Positions 7,061 through 16,804 of a DNA stretch of 64,000 nt are shown here, piece after piece. Location of the stretch: NCBI GenBank assembly GCA_903935095.1, contig CAIZQH010000018.1, forward strand, positions 37,620-101,619, in the 5' to 3' direction. The stretch comes from an uncultured Flavobacteriales bacterium (GTDB taxonomy: Bacteria > Bacteroidota > Bacteroidia > Flavobacteriales_D > Crocinitomicaceae). Under the pieces are notes generated by a model, which was not told the DNA's origin, made no database searches, and saw only the letters and a list, made by a program, of their open reading frames with translations. Numbering within the stretch: position 1 is the first letter of the stretch; the number at the start of each line of letters is the position of its first letter. A program made the translations under genes and the position numbers.

Positions 7061-8587
7061 ATGTTTAAAGTGGCGCACTCCCGTAAATACCATGCGCATT
7101 CCGTGTTTATTGCAATATTCGATCGAAAGTTCATCCTTCACTGAGCCTCCCGGTTGAATGACCGCATCGATTCCTTCTAGATGCGCAATTTCTACACAAT
7201 CAGGGAAGGGAAAAAAGGCATCACTCGCCATCGCAGCTCCAGTTAAATCAAAGCCGAATGTTTTCGCTTTGTGAATGGCTTGATTCAATGCATCAACGCG
7301 GGATGTTTGACCTGTTCCGCTCGCGAGTAGCTGCCCGTTTTTAGCCAATATGATGGTATTCGACTTCGTATGTTTCACCAGTTTATTAGCAAACAACAAA
7401 TCTGCTATTTCTTGTTCTGATGGAGCGAGAAGTGTTTTTACTTCCAAATCTGCTTTTGTCTCCGATTTCGCGTCTTTGTCTTGAACAAGGACACCATTCA
7501 AAATGGAACGCACTTGTTGTTGAGGCAATGCCGTTTCTTTTTGAACAAGAATGATGCGATTCTTTTTGCTTTTTAATACCTCTAATGCATCTTCATCATA
7601 GGCTGGTGCAATTAATACTTCACAGAAAAGCTCATTAATCAAACTCGCTGTAGCTAAGTCAATGCGTTGATTGGAAATTAATATTCCACCAAAAGCACTC
7701 ACTGGATCAGCGGCTAAGGCTACTTCGTATGCTTCTTTTAAGGTTGGGCGTGTTGCCAAGCCACAGGCATTATTGTGTTTCAAGATGCCAAAAGTTGGAC
7801 CGTCATGTTGAAATTCTTGCAACAGACAAACAGCAGCATCAACATCTAAAAGGTTATTATAGGACAACTCCTTCCCGTGAAGTTTGTCAAACAAAGCAGC
7901 TAAATTCCCGAAAAATTGTCCTTTTTGATGAGGGTTTTCACCATAACGCAAAGATTCACTTTGCTCTATGCTTAATTTTAAATAAGGGCTATTGTTTTGA
8001 ACGAAATAGTGATGAATCATCGTATCGTAATGCGATGAAACATGAAAGGCTTCACCCGCAAATTGTTTTCGTTGTGACAAGTTTGTCGCTCCGTTTTGCG
8101 CACGCAGCATTTCTAAAAAGGAAACATACTGTTTGACAGAAGAGATAATGACTACATCTTGGAAGTTTTTAGCCGCAGCGCGAATTAACGAAATTCCACC
8201 GATATCAATTTTTTCAATGATGTCTTCGTCACTAGCTCCAGACGAAACTGTTTCCTCAAATGGATATAAGTCAACAATCACTAGGTCTATGGATGGGATC
8301 CCGTGTTTCAACAGCGCATCTTGATCCTCTTGCAAGGCACGACGATTTAAAATGCCACCAAAAACGGTAGGGTGCAAGGTTTTTACTCTTCCACCAAGAA
8401 TTTCAGGGAACCCAGTTAAGTCTTCGACAGCAATAACAGGGATTCCTAATTTCTGAATAAAGGCTAATGTTCCTCCTGTAGAGTAAATGGTCACGGCGTG
8501 TTTGTGCAATTCACGCACAATCTCGTCTAATCCGTCTTTATAATAGACTGAAATTAAGGCGCTTTCTATGTTTTTTAAGTCTGTCAT
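7058..8587 (-). CDS. purH: Bifunctional AICAR transformylase / IMP cyclohydrolase
   Basis: 509 residues from MTDLKNIESALIS. A TTG seven codons upstream is also in frame but lies within the promoter box, so I reject it. The N-terminal IMP cyclohydrolase (MGS-like) domain has YSTGGTLAFI, GGRVKTLHPTVFGGIL and DLYPFEETV. The AICAR formyltransferase domain has SLRYGENPHQKGQFF and the catalytic-loop KHNNACG. The last residues are GVRHFKH, the normal C-terminus. It catalyses the last two steps of de novo IMP synthesis. Divergence from other pur genes means it is regulated alone here; see the palindrome at 8625-8645. Confidence 0.97.
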   Translation of the reverse strand: MTDLKNIESALISVYYKDGLDEIVRELHKHAVTIYSTGGTLAFIQKLGIPVIAVEDLTGFPEILGGRVKTLHPTVFGGILNRRALQEDQDALLKHGIPSIDLVIVDLYPFEETVSSGASDEDIIEKIDIGGISLIRAAAKNFQDVVIISSVKQYVSFLEMLRAQNGATNLSQRKQFAGEAFHVSSHYDTMIHHYFVQNNSPYLKLSIEQSESLRYGENPHQKGQFFGNLAALFDKLHGKELSYNNLLDVDAAVCLLQEFQHDGPTFGILKHNNACGLATRPTLKEAYEVALAADPVSAFGGILISNQRIDLATASLINELFCEVLIAPAYDEDALEVLKSKKNRIILVQKETALPQQQVRSILNGVLVQDKDAKSETKADLEVKTLLAPSEQEIADLLFANKLVKHTKSNTIILAKNGQLLASGTGQTSRVDALNQAIHKAKTFGFDLTGAAMASDAFFPFPDCVEIAHLEGIDAVIQPGGSVKDELSIEYCNKHGMRMVFTGVRHFKH

Positions 8588-8605
8588 GAGGTGTAAAAGA
8601 AAGCG

Positions 8606-8613
8606 CAAAATTA
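8606..8613 (-). promoter_or_regulatory. Candidate -7 box (TAATTTTG) of purH
   Basis: Exact TAnnTTTG match ending 18 nt before the purH ATG. The -33 zone overlaps the palindrome at 8625-8645. Confidence 0.5.
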
Positions 8614-8624
8614 GTATATTTTTT

Positions 8625-8645
8625 TCGATTTAATCGTTAAATCGA
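8625..8645. promoter_or_regulatory. Perfect 21-bp palindrome upstream of purH, candidate operator
   Basis: Nine-bp arms TCGATTTAA and TTAAATCGA around a TCG centre, starting 11 bp upstream of the purH -7 box. It would cover the -33 contact region. On the minus strand it is followed by an A-tract rather than a T-tract, so it is not a terminator for purH-strand transcripts. On the plus strand it has no gene before it. Confidence 0.4.
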
Positions 8646-8680
8646 ACGATCATTTCAAAAAGCAGAAGAAATATATGGCC

Positions 8681-8709
8681 ATAAAAAAACCTCGTCTGGA
8701 ACGAGGTTT
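8681..8709 (-). terminator. Intrinsic terminator downstream of nrdA
   Basis: Read on the minus strand: a 9-bp stem AAACCTCGT / ACGAGGTTT with a TCCAG loop, followed by a run of T. It lies about 135 nt after the nrdA stop codon, beyond both copies of the 70-bp duplication. Confidence 0.85.
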
Positions 8710-8723
8710 AGTATATTTTTTTT

Positions 8724-8863
8724 CGAGACAAGCTCGTGAATTCACGTTCTGGCTATAACCGACTAGCGTCGCTGCTACCCAGAACACATTTAGCGAGACA
8801 AGCTCGTGAATTTACGTTCTGGCTATAACCGACTAGCGTCGCTGCTACCCAGAACACATTTCA
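8724..8863. repeat. Two-copy 70-bp tandem repeat covering the 3' end of nrdA
   Basis: Copy 8724-8793 and copy 8794-8863. Over the first 68 bp they differ at one base (8743 vs 8813). The gene-proximal copy contains the nrdA stop codon (8845-8847) and the preceding Cys-Ser-Gly codons; the distal copy repeats that sequence downstream of the gene. Each copy contains inverted repeats: CGAG/CTCG at its start and GTTCTGG/CCAGAAC with a 26-nt loop. No other copy was noticed in the window. Confidence 0.9.
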
Positions 8864-11205
8864 CAACTATCAGGGTTTTCAAGAGAGCAAGCAATTGCAG
8901 CAGCTTCTTCCTCCAATGATTTAGCGGATGGTTCTTCAACAACTGTTTTTTCAACGGTAAATTTAATCGCGTCCGTTGCTGCTTTCGTGCGTAGGTAGTA
9001 CATACCGGTTTTTAATCCCTTTTCCCAACCATAGAAGTGCATAGAAGTTAATTTACCAAAGTTTGCGTTTTCCATGAAGATATTCAAGGATTGACTTTGA
9101 CAAATATACGCTCCACGATCTGCAGCCTGATCAATAATCGCTTTTTGAGAAATCTCCCAAGCGGTTTTATATAAATCTTTTAAGCGTTGAGGAACTTCGT
9201 TGATGTTTTGAACGGAACCATTAGCCGTCATGATTTTTTGACGCATATCCTTGGTCCATAATCCTTCACGAACTAAGTCTTTTAATAAGTGCTTATTCAC
9301 GATGATGAATTCACCAGAAAGAACACGACGCGTATAAATATTCGAGGTGTATGGCTCAAAACACTCATTGTTTCCAAGAATTTGTGCAGTCGAAGCGGTT
9401 GGCATAGGCGCTAACAATAAAGAGTTACGTACACCATATTTTTTAACTTCTTCTTTCAACACATCCCATTCCCAGCGGCTTGATGGGGTAACTCCCCACA
9501 TATCAAATTGGAAAATCCCTTTTGACACGGGAGATCCTTTGATTGTTTCATATGGACCTTCTACCTTCGCAAGGTCTTTTGATGCGGACATCGATGCGAA
9601 ATAAATGGTTTCAAATACTTCACGGTTTAATGTACGCGCTTCTTCAGACTCGAATGGAAGCCCCATCATGATGTAAGCATCTGCCAATCCTTGAACACCA
9701 AGTCCAATCGGACGGTGGCGAAGATTAGAGTTTTTCGCCTCAACAACTGGATAGAAGTTCTCATCGATGATGCGATTCAAATTCAAGGTAGCTTGATAGG
9801 TTACTTCAAATAATTTGTCATGATCAAACTGCCCATCTTCCATTACATATTTTGGAAGTGCAAGAGAAGCTAAGTTACAAACAGCGACCTCATCAGGTGC
9901 GGTATATTCAATAATCTCCGTACAAAGATTAGAGGATTTAATCGTTCCTAAATTTTGTTGATTTGATTTGGCATTCGCCGCATCTTTATACAACATGTAA
10001 GGAGTTCCTGTTTCAATTTGGGATTCAAGGATTTTAAACCAAAGATCTTGTGCTTTGATCGTTTTTCTTCCTTTCCCTTCTTTTTCATATTTCGTATACA
10101 AGGCCTCAAATTCCGCACTATGTGTATCCGAAAGCCCTGGACATTCGTGCGGACACATCAGCGTCCATTCACCGTTTTCTTTAACGCGTTTCATGAATAA
10201 ATCCGGAATCCAAAGAGCATAGAATAAATCACGTGCTCGTTGTTCTTCTTTTCCGTGATTCTTTTTCAAGTCTAAGAAATCGAAAACATCCGCATGCCAA
10301 GGTTCAATATACATCGCGAAGGATCCTTTTCTTTTCCCCCCACCTTGATCCACGTAACGCGCCGTATCATTAAACACGCGTAACATTGGAACAATTCCAT
10401 TGGATGTTCCGTTCGTCCCTTTAATGTAAGAACCTGTTGCGCGGATATCGTGAAGAGCCAATCCAATTCCACCTGCAGATTGAGAAATTTGCGCGCAAGA
10501 TTTCAACGTGTCGTATATCCCTTCAATACTATCTGATTTCATCGTAAGCAAGAAGCAAGAAGACATTTGAGGCTTAGGCGTTCCGGCGTTAAACAAGGTT
10601 GGTGTCGCATGCGTAAACCAGCCCTCAGACATCAAGTTATATGTTTTGATGGCAGAAGCAACATCTTTCTTATGGATACCAATGGCAACGCGCATCAACA
10701 TCTGTTGTGGACGCTCGGCAATTTTACCATTTAAACGCATCAAATACGAGCGCGACAATGTTTTAAATCCAAAATAATCGTAGCGGAAGTCACGATCATA
10801 AATGATGCTAGAGTCAAATGCTTCTTTGTTTTCTTGGATAATTGCGTACACGTCATCTGCAACCAACGAAGCATTTTGACCTGTTTTTGGGTCGATGTAA
10901 TGGTGTAAATCATCTATTACTTCTGAAAACGTTTTTTTCGTTTCCTTGTGCAAGTTGGACACGGCAATACGCGATGCTAACAAGGCATAATCTGGGTGAT
11001 CAATCGTTTTTGCGGCGGCAACTTCTGCTGCTAGATTATCCAAGTCTGATGTGGATACTCCATCATAGATTCCTTCGATCACTTTCATGGCAACAGCCTC
11101 TGGGGAGACCAATGGATCTAATCCGTAACACATTTTAATTATACGAGCGGTGATTTTATCAAATTTAACCGTCTCTTTTCTTTCGTCTCTTTTTACTACG
11201 TACAT
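8845..11205 (-). CDS. nrdA: Ribonucleoside-diphosphate reductase, class I alpha subunit
   Basis: 786 residues. An ATP-cone regulatory domain lies at the N-terminus ([19 protein letters not shown]). The catalytic barrel has the NLCTEI active-site strand and the conserved [18 protein letters not shown] region. The C-terminal tail ends CEMCSG, with the redox pair Cys781/Cys784 that passes electrons to the active site. It reduces NDPs to dNDPs with NrdB. It starts 22 nt after nrdB, so the order nrdB-nrdA is an operon. The 3' end, including the Cys-Ser-Gly-stop, is duplicated directly downstream (8724-8863) without harming the reading frame. Confidence 0.97.
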   Translation of the reverse strand: MYVVKRDERKETVKFDKITARIIKMCYGLDPLVSPEAVAMKVIEGIYDGVSTSDLDNLAAEVAAAKTIDHPDYALLASRIAVSNLHKETKKTFSEVIDDLHHYIDPKTGQNASLVADDVYAIIQENKEAFDSSIIYDRDFRYDYFGFKTLSRSYLMRLNGKIAERPQQMLMRVAIGIHKKDVASAIKTYNLMSEGWFTHATPTLFNAGTPKPQMSSCFLLTMKSDSIEGIYDTLKSCAQISQSAGGIGLALHDIRATGSYIKGTNGTSNGIVPMLRVFNDTARYVDQGGGKRKGSFAMYIEPWHADVFDFLDLKKNHGKEEQRARDLFYALWIPDLFMKRVKENGEWTLMCPHECPGLSDTHSAEFEALYTKYEKEGKGRKTIKAQDLWFKILESQIETGTPYMLYKDAANAKSNQQNLGTIKSSNLCTEIIEYTAPDEVAVCNLASLALPKYVMEDGQFDHDKLFEVTYQATLNLNRIIDENFYPVVEAKNSNLRHRPIGLGVQGLADAYIMMGLPFESEEARTLNREVFETIYFASMSASKDLAKVEGPYETIKGSPVSKGIFQFDMWGVTPSSRWEWDVLKEEVKKYGVRNSLLLAPMPTASTAQILGNNECFEPYTSNIYTRRVLSGEFIIVNKHLLKDLVREGLWTKDMRQKIMTANGSVQNINEVPQRLKDLYKTAWEISQKAIIDQAADRGAYICQSQSLNIFMENANFGKLTSMHFYGWEKGLKTGMYYLRTKAATDAIKFTVEKTVVEEPSAKSLEEEAAAIACSLENPDSCEMCSG

Positions 11206-11227
11206 CTTTACTACCGCAATTAAATAA

Positions 11228-12208
11228 TTAAAATTCTTCGTTCATGCTGAATTCTTTGTTCGCATCGCCAGACAATACGCCAGCTTTTTGGTATTCACCA
11301 ACGCGTTTTTCAAAGAAATTGGTTTTTCCTTGAATGGAAATCATTTCCATAAAGTCAAATGGATTTGAGGTATTGTACTCGCGCTCATTCCCCAATTCAA
11401 CTAAAAGTCGATCCGCAACGAATTCAATGTATTGCTGCATCAGGTCGCTGTTCATCCCAATAAGTTTTACCGGAATGGCGTCTGTGACAAATTCTTTTTC
11501 AATTTCAACAGCATCCATGATAATCTCGCGCACCTTGTCTTTGGAAAGTTTGTTTACAAGGTGATTGTTGTATAACAAACATGCGAAGTCGCAATGTAAT
11601 CCTTCATCGCGAGAAATTAACTCGTTCGAAAAGGACAGCCCTGGCATTAATCCACGCTTTTTCAACCAGAAAATGGAGCAAAATGACCCGGAAAAGAAAA
11701 TCCCCTCTACGGCAGCGAATGCCACTAATCGCTCTGCGAAATCGCCTTTATCAATCCATCGTAAGGCCCAATCTGCTTTTTTCTTCACACAATCAAGCGT
11801 GTCGATTGCATTGAATAAATGGGTTTTTTCTGCCGAATCCTTGATGTATGTATCAATCAAAAGCGAATACGTTTCCGAGTGAATATTTTCCATAGCCACT
11901 TGATTCCCGTAAAAGAATTTTGCTTCTGTATATTGCACTTCAGACAAAAAGTTTTCCGCAAGGTTCTCATTAACAATCCCATCAGATGCGGCAAAAAACG
12001 CCAAAATGTGTTTGATGAAATGACGTTCGTCATCGTTCAATTTGTTCTCCCAATCAATTTGATCTGGAGATAAATCAATTTCTTCAGCCGTCCAAAAACT
12101 TGCCTCAGCTTTTTTATAGAAAGCCCAAATATCATCGTGTTGAATAGGAAATAATACAAAACGGCTTTTGTTTTCTTCAAGAATGGGTTCGCGTAAACGT
12201 GTTGTCAT
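11228..12208 (-). CDS. nrdB: Ribonucleoside-diphosphate reductase, class I beta subunit
   Basis: 326 residues. Diiron ligands can be placed by alignment to E. coli NrdB with a constant offset of 8: Asp76 (D84), Glu107 (E115), His110 (H118). The radical tyrosine is Tyr114 (Y122) in IHSETYSLL. Further ligands lie in [10 protein letters not shown] and [10 protein letters not shown]. Because the radical Tyr is kept, this looks like a tyrosyl-radical class Ia/Ib-type enzyme rather than class Ic. It ends in acidic/aromatic FSMNEEF, typical of the alpha-binding tail. It is the first gene of nrdBA; a 457-nt gene-free region lies upstream. Confidence 0.97.
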   Translation of the reverse strand: MTTRLREPILEENKSRFVLFPIQHDDIWAFYKKAEASFWTAEEIDLSPDQIDWENKLNDDERHFIKHILAFFAASDGIVNENLAENFLSEVQYTEAKFFYGNQVAMENIHSETYSLLIDTYIKDSAEKTHLFNAIDTLDCVKKKADWALRWIDKGDFAERLVAFAAVEGIFFSGSFCSIFWLKKRGLMPGLSFSNELISRDEGLHCDFACLLYNNHLVNKLSKDKVREIIMDAVEIEKEFVTDAIPVKLIGMNSDLMQQYIEFVADRLLVELGNEREYNTSNPFDFMEMISIQGKTNFFEKRVGEYQKAGVLSGDANKEFSMNEEF

Positions 12209-12665
12209 AAGCTGCTAAATAATTTTATAAACGAAAAAGGGGCCAAAAGAAGAATGAAAATTATTCCTCCTAAACCAGTTTTCGTTAAATTGTTTTTGTA
12301 TTACTCAATCCACTTTTAACGCGTGTTAATGAAAACTTAACGTTGGCGAAATTTGAGAATACAAAAATTGTCAAAAAACTGTCTTAAATCAATTAAAGAA
12401 ATTAACATTCGTAGGATGTTATTAACACCGAAAATCGCAATCCTTTCCCCAACAAACCCTACAGCAATTTTCAACACTAAAAGGAAAGATATTCACATCA
12501 ATAAAGGATTGATTTTAATAACTATTCCCTCAAACAACACCCAATAAGTCAAAAAATTTTCTTATGACATTAAGCCCTATAAATTTAGGTAGGAAATAAA
12601 TTTTTCCATTCAAACAATCAATGAGTTTTTGAACACGTTAATGTTCATACCAAACCAAACCAAAG
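12209..12665. other. Gene-free region between divergent nrdB and comF
   Basis: 457 nt, AT-rich. A 65-codon frame at 12353-12547 has no recognisable features and I do not believe it. I see repeated TTAAC/GTTAA half-sites at 12316-12342, including the inverted pair TTAAC-GCGT-GTTAA (12316-12329), and a second inverted repeat GAACA/TGTTC at 12631-12646. A one-mismatch -7 box TAAATTTA lies near 12580 facing comF. No NrdR-box-like sequence, tRNA or riboswitch was recognised. Confidence 0.5.
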
Positions 12666-13391
12666 ATGCACTTAATAAACACGAAGATCACTTCATGTAT
12701 TGATCGCTATTTGGAGGGATTTCAACACCTCCTTTTTCCAACAATTTGTTTGCAATGTTCACAAGAGTTGTCGCGATTTGAAAAACATATTTGTGCCTTT
12801 TGCTGGGATAAGTTGCAGCGTACCTATTTTGAATCCTACGAAGGGGCAAGTGACATGGATCAGCTTTTTTGGGGTCGGATGGAATTGACCGAAACCTTTG
12901 CTTTGTATTATTTTGAAAAAGAAAAGCCCATTCAGGAAATTTTACATGCGTTGAAGTATCAGTTTAAAGCGCCACTTGGACGTCACTTCGGCGAAACCAT
13001 GGGAAAGGCTATCCTGAATAGTCAAAAATACAAGCGAATAGAGGCCTTAATCCCCGTTCCAATTCATGCTCAAAAACGATTTGTAAGAGGGTATAATCAA
13101 AGCGAATTATTGGCTGAAGGAATGGCAAAGATTTTGGAGCTACCCGTTTTATTGGAAGCAGTTGAGAAAAAAGCAAACAACATGAGTCAAACTGGGAAAA
13201 ACCGCTTCCTTCGCTGGGACAATGCGAGCGAGCAATTTTGCTTAGGGAAAACCCCCGTTTCGTACCGTCACATTGCCATTGTGGATGATGTGATTACCAC
13301 AGGATCAACCCTGGAAGCAATGGCCCAACTATTGCGCACGAAATACCCAAATCTTCAAATAAGTTTGCTTAGTTTCGCCATAGCAAAATGA
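12666..13391 (+). CDS. comF: ComF-family phosphoribosyltransferase-like protein
   Basis: 241 residues. An N-terminal four-cysteine zinc-ribbon (CLQCSQ ... CAFCWDKL) is followed by HALKYQFKAPLG, then PVPIHAQKRFVRGYNQSELLA. The PRPP-binding loop is VDDVITTGSTL near the C-terminus. This order is diagnostic of the ComF/GntX family, linked to DNA uptake in naturally competent bacteria; its biochemical role is still not settled. The last 4 nt overlap the next gene (ATGA), indicating translational coupling with the FAD oxidoreductase. Confidence 0.9.
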   Translation: MHLINTKITSCIDRYLEGFQHLLFPTICLQCSQELSRFEKHICAFCWDKLQRTYFESYEGASDMDQLFWGRMELTETFALYYFEKEKPIQEILHALKYQFKAPLGRHFGETMGKAILNSQKYKRIEALIPVPIHAQKRFVRGYNQSELLAEGMAKILELPVLLEAVEKKANNMSQTGKNRFLRWDNASEQFCLGKTPVSYRHIAIVDDVITTGSTLEAMAQLLRTKYPNLQISLLSFAIAK

Positions 13392-14458
13392 AAACGGACT
13401 CACAAAATATTTTAATCATTGGCGCAGGCCTTGCCGGAACATGTTTGGCTCATCAACTTATTGCGAAAGAACACCGTGTTAGTCTTCTGGATCGCGGCAT
13501 AAATCACTCAACAGCCATTGCCGCGGGGATGGTCAATCCTATGGTATTTAGAAGAATGAATAAATCTTGGCGTTTGGATGAATTCATGAAGGATGCCACC
13601 ACTTTTTATATTCACATCGAAAAAGAATTGGGACGCTCATTATTTCATCCGATTGTCATCCGACGAATGCTTTCATCTGAACAGGAACGCAATTATTGGA
13701 TCGAACGCTCAAAACTCCCTGAATACCAAGATTATTTAACGGAACTCACACCAGAAGACGAAAGTTATTCCCTTGCTGAAAATCAATTTGGAAGCGGAAG
13801 ATTAAAATCCTCTTTTTGGGTGGATGCAAAGGTATATTATGAGCAAAACCTTCATTATTTCGAAGCAAAAGGCAATCTATTAAAAGAGGATTTCGACCCC
13901 CTAAGTTTTGATGAAAACACGCTCAACTACAAAGGAATAACATACGACAAAGTCGTTTTTGCAGTAGGGCATCAACAGGTGAACACGCCCTTCTTTAAAG
14001 AGTTACCTATTCAACAAACGAAGGGACAAACACTCCGAATTCAATCAGCAGAAATGCCAGAAAATGAATCCTTAAATCGTAAATGTTTTGTGCTTCCGAT
14101 GGGAGATCAAGTATTCCGAATCGGGGCGACCTATGAATGGGACAATCCAGATCTGACGCCAACCGAAGAAGCAAAACATGAGCTAATTGGACACCTAGGT
14201 ATTTTGGGATCTTATTCCTACAAAATTCTTGATCAGCAAGTGGGTGTGCGTCCAACCGTTTTGGATCGAAGACCCATTTTAGGGGAACATCATACGATTA
14301 AAAATCTGTACTTATTCAATGGACTAGGAACGAAGGGCTACCTAATGGCCCCTACTTTAGCTAGGGAATTAAGCGATTTTATGTTCGAGGGAATTCCGCT
14401 GGACAAGGAAATATCAATCGAACGATTTTACAAAAAAATAAGCGCGCTAAATAGCTGA
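13388..14458 (+). CDS. FAD-dependent oxidoreductase (DAO/GlyOx-like)
   Basis: 356 residues. A Rossmann FAD-binding motif is at the N-terminus (IIGAGLAGTCLAHQL, with an acidic Asp ending strand 2 at LLDRG). AAGMVNPMVFRRM follows, similar to the MnmC/DAO fold family. Near the C-terminus VGVRPTVLDRRPILG and GLGTKGYLMAPTLA complete the FAD site. The substrate is unknown; an amine or amino acid oxidase is the family-level guess. Its start overlaps comF by 4 nt. The 104-nt gap to lepA holds the lepA promoter. Confidence 0.85.
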   Translation: MKTDSQNILIIGAGLAGTCLAHQLIAKEHRVSLLDRGINHSTAIAAGMVNPMVFRRMNKSWRLDEFMKDATTFYIHIEKELGRSLFHPIVIRRMLSSEQERNYWIERSKLPEYQDYLTELTPEDESYSLAENQFGSGRLKSSFWVDAKVYYEQNLHYFEAKGNLLKEDFDPLSFDENTLNYKGITYDKVVFAVGHQQVNTPFFKELPIQQTKGQTLRIQSAEMPENESLNRKCFVLPMGDQVFRIGATYEWDNPDLTPTEEAKHELIGHLGILGSYSYKILDQQVGVRPTVLDRRPILGEHHTIKNLYLFNGLGTKGYLMAPTLARELSDFMFEGIPLDKEISIERFYKKISALNS

Positions 14459-14525
14459 TGGCACGTTTCTCATCGTTTGACAAAAATTTCTAGGGGGAAT
14501 CCTTAATATACCTCGCATGTAAGGC

Positions 14526-14554
14526 TTGAAATCAATGTGAAAGTCGTATTTTTG
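14526..14554 (+). promoter_or_regulatory. Candidate promoter of lepA (TTG, 18 bp, TATTTTTG)
   Basis: TTG at 14526-14528 and TATTTTTG at 14547-14554. The box ends 8 nt before the lepA ATG, so the mRNA would be leaderless or have only a few bases of leader. Confidence 0.55.
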
Positions 14555-14562
14555 TTCTCGCT

Positions 14563-16359
14563 ATGAATCACATTCGAAACTTCTGCATAATTGCACACAT
14601 CGATCACGGTAAAAGTACCCTCGCCGATCGTTTACTTCAAACTACCGGAACGATTTCCGACCGGAACATGCAGGCTCAGGCTTTGGATGATATGGACTTG
14701 GAACGCGAACGAGGAATCACCATCAAGAGCCACGCCATTCAAATGAGTTATACTTTTGAAGGGAAGGATTATATTTTGAATTTGATTGACACACCAGGAC
14801 ACGTTGATTTTTCATATGAAGTATCGCGATCAATTGCAGCCTGTGAAGGCGCCTTGTTGATTGTGGATGCATCTCAAGGAATTGAGGCACAAACCATTTC
14901 CAATTTATACCTAGCGCTCGAACACGATTTGGAGATCATTCCGATCCTCAATAAAATGGATTTACCAGGCGCGATGCCGGAGGAAGTCTCCGATCAAATC
15001 ATGGAATTAATTGGCTGCGATTTTGAGGACATCATCCAAGCATCGGGAAAAACGGGACTTGGTGTCGATGCGATTTTATCCGCAGTGATCAACCGCATAC
15101 CGGCTCCAAAAGGAGATGAGTCCGCCCCATTACAAGCCATGATATTTGACTCCGTTTTCAATCCATTTAGAGGGATTATCGCCTATTACCGGATAAAAAA
15201 TGGGGTATTGAGAAAAGGACAAAAAGTTCGTTTTCTGAATACAGGCAGAGACTACAATGCCGATGAAATCGGGATCTTAAAAATGGAGCTTTCGCCACGA
15301 AATGAAGTGAGAGCAGGAGATGTAGGATATATTATTTCTGGAATCAAGCAAGCAAACGAAGTAAAAGTCGGTGACACCATTACCGCAACAGATAATCCAT
15401 GTGAAGTTCCAATCAAAGGATTTGAAGATGTAAAACCAATGGTGTTTGCTGGAATTTATCCAGTAGATAATGAAGACTATGAGGAGTTGCGTTACTCCAT
15501 GGAAAAATTGCAACTCAATGACTCATCGTTAGTCTTCGAACCTGAATCTTCAGCTGCGCTTGGATTTGGTTTCCGTTGTGGCTTCCTTGGAATGTTACAC
15601 ATGGAAATCATTCAAGAACGCTTGGAGCGCGAGTTTAATATGACGGTTATTACAACGGTTCCCAACGTATCTTATAAGGCTTACATGAAAAAGGACCCTG
15701 AGGATGCGTTGATTGTCAATAATCCATCAGAACTTCCTGATCCGTCTGGAATGGAACGCATTGAAGAACCATACATTAAAGCGCAAGTCATCACGAAAAC
15801 AGAATATGTAGGTGCAATTATGACTTTGTGTATTGAAAAACGTGGCGAATTACAAAATCAAGTATACTTGACGCAAGACCGCGTGGAAATTACCTTTGAA
15901 ATGCCTTTGGCGGAAATTGTCTTCGATTTTTATGACCGTTTGAAATCTGTTTCCCGAGGATATGCTTCATTTGACTATCACCCAATTGGGTACAAAGAGT
16001 CCGATTTAATCAAAATGGACCTCCTGTTAAATGGGGAGCAAGTAGATGCACTTTCTGCATTGGTTCACCGCAGCAACGCCTATGATCTTGGGAAACGTAT
16101 TTGTGTCAAATTGCGCGAATTAATTCCAAGACAACAATTTGAAATTCCGATTCAAGCGGCCATTGGCGCAAAAGTAATCGCTCGTGAAACCATCAAAGCC
16201 TTGAGAAAAGATGTAACAGCAAAATGTTATGGGGGAGATATTTCGCGTAAACGTAAATTATTAGAGAAACAAAAAGCAGGTAAAAAACGTATGCGCCAAG
16301 TGGGACGAGTAGAAGTTCCCCAAGAAGCATTTTTGGCTGTATTAAAATTAAACGACTAA
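14563..16359 (+). CDS. lepA: Elongation factor 4 (back-translocating GTPase LepA)
   Basis: 598 residues, full length. GTPase motifs are G1 [10 protein letters not shown]3 DTPGHVDF and G4 NKMDL. The LepA-specific C-terminal domain is present ([18 protein letters not shown] and [17 protein letters not shown]). It acts on stalled or mis-translocated ribosomes. It has its own promoter-like sequence, and the next gene starts 10 nt after its stop, so the b-type-like membrane protein, cytochrome c and hflX could be co-transcribed. Confidence 0.98.
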   Translation: MNHIRNFCIIAHIDHGKSTLADRLLQTTGTISDRNMQAQALDDMDLERERGITIKSHAIQMSYTFEGKDYILNLIDTPGHVDFSYEVSRSIAACEGALLIVDASQGIEAQTISNLYLALEHDLEIIPILNKMDLPGAMPEEVSDQIMELIGCDFEDIIQASGKTGLGVDAILSAVINRIPAPKGDESAPLQAMIFDSVFNPFRGIIAYYRIKNGVLRKGQKVRFLNTGRDYNADEIGILKMELSPRNEVRAGDVGYIISGIKQANEVKVGDTITATDNPCEVPIKGFEDVKPMVFAGIYPVDNEDYEELRYSMEKLQLNDSSLVFEPESSAALGFGFRCGFLGMLHMEIIQERLEREFNMTVITTVPNVSYKAYMKKDPEDALIVNNPSELPDPSGMERIEEPYIKAQVITKTEYVGAIMTLCIEKRGELQNQVYLTQDRVEITFEMPLAEIVFDFYDRLKSVSRGYASFDYHPIGYKESDLIKMDLLLNGEQVDALSALVHRSNAYDLGKRICVKLRELIPRQQFEIPIQAAIGAKVIARETIKALRKDVTAKCYGGDISRKRKLLEKQKAGKKRMRQVGRVEVPQEAFLAVLKLND

Positions 16360-16369
16360 ATCTATACCT

Positions 16370-16804
16370 ATGAATTCTATTTTAAATCACACGCACTCTG
16401 GCTTACGTTGGATAGCACTTATGTTAATTCTTTGGGCGATTGCAAATGCATTCACAGCGAAAACCTATGAAAAGAAACACAAGATGATCAATCTGTTCGC
16501 CTTGATTACGATGCACACACAATTACTTATTGGATTAGTACAATATTTCTTTACTTCACCGAAAACCAATTTTACCTCAGGTTGGATGAAAGTGGAATTG
16601 TATCGTTTTTTCGGGATGGAGCATTTGTTAGGAATGTTTATTGCCATTGTATTCATCACCATGGGTTATAGTAAATCCAAAAAAGGGGCGACAGATGCAG
16701 CAAAGTTTAAATCAATCAAAGTGTATTATTTGATTGCGTTCATCTTGATCATTGCTTCTATTCCATGGCCATTCCGAACAGCACTTGGTGGATCATGGTT
16801 CTAA
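16370..16804 (+). CDS. Four-helix membrane protein, probable b-type cytochrome-like
   Basis: 144 residues with four predicted membrane helices. Histidines lie at or within helices (LNHTHSGLRW near the start, ALITMHTQLLIG, GMEHLLGMF), a spacing that suggests heme b ligands. Similar short Bacteroidota proteins are often labelled cytochrome B. It starts 10 nt after lepA, and its 3' end contains the start of the cytochrome c lipoprotein gene, so the two are probably made together as an electron-transfer pair. Function is inferred from this context and the His pattern. Confidence 0.7.
   Translation: MNSILNHTHSGLRWIALMLILWAIANAFTAKTYEKKHKMINLFALITMHTQLLIGLVQYFFTSPKTNFTSGWMKVELYRFFGMEHLLGMFIAIVFITMGYSKSKKGATDAAKFKSIKVYYLIAFILIIASIPWPFRTALGGSWF

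Noticed and set aside
7729..8136. 135-codon frame antisense to purH
   Set aside because: Complement of a clear enzyme gene with full motifs.
8724..8863. CRISPR array
   Set aside because: Only two contiguous copies with no spacers; the period is 70 bp and one copy contains coding sequence of nrdA.
12353..12547. Small gene in the nrdB-comF gap
   Set aside because: Low-complexity Lys/Asn/Ile-rich frame in AT-rich DNA, no start context or recognisable motif.
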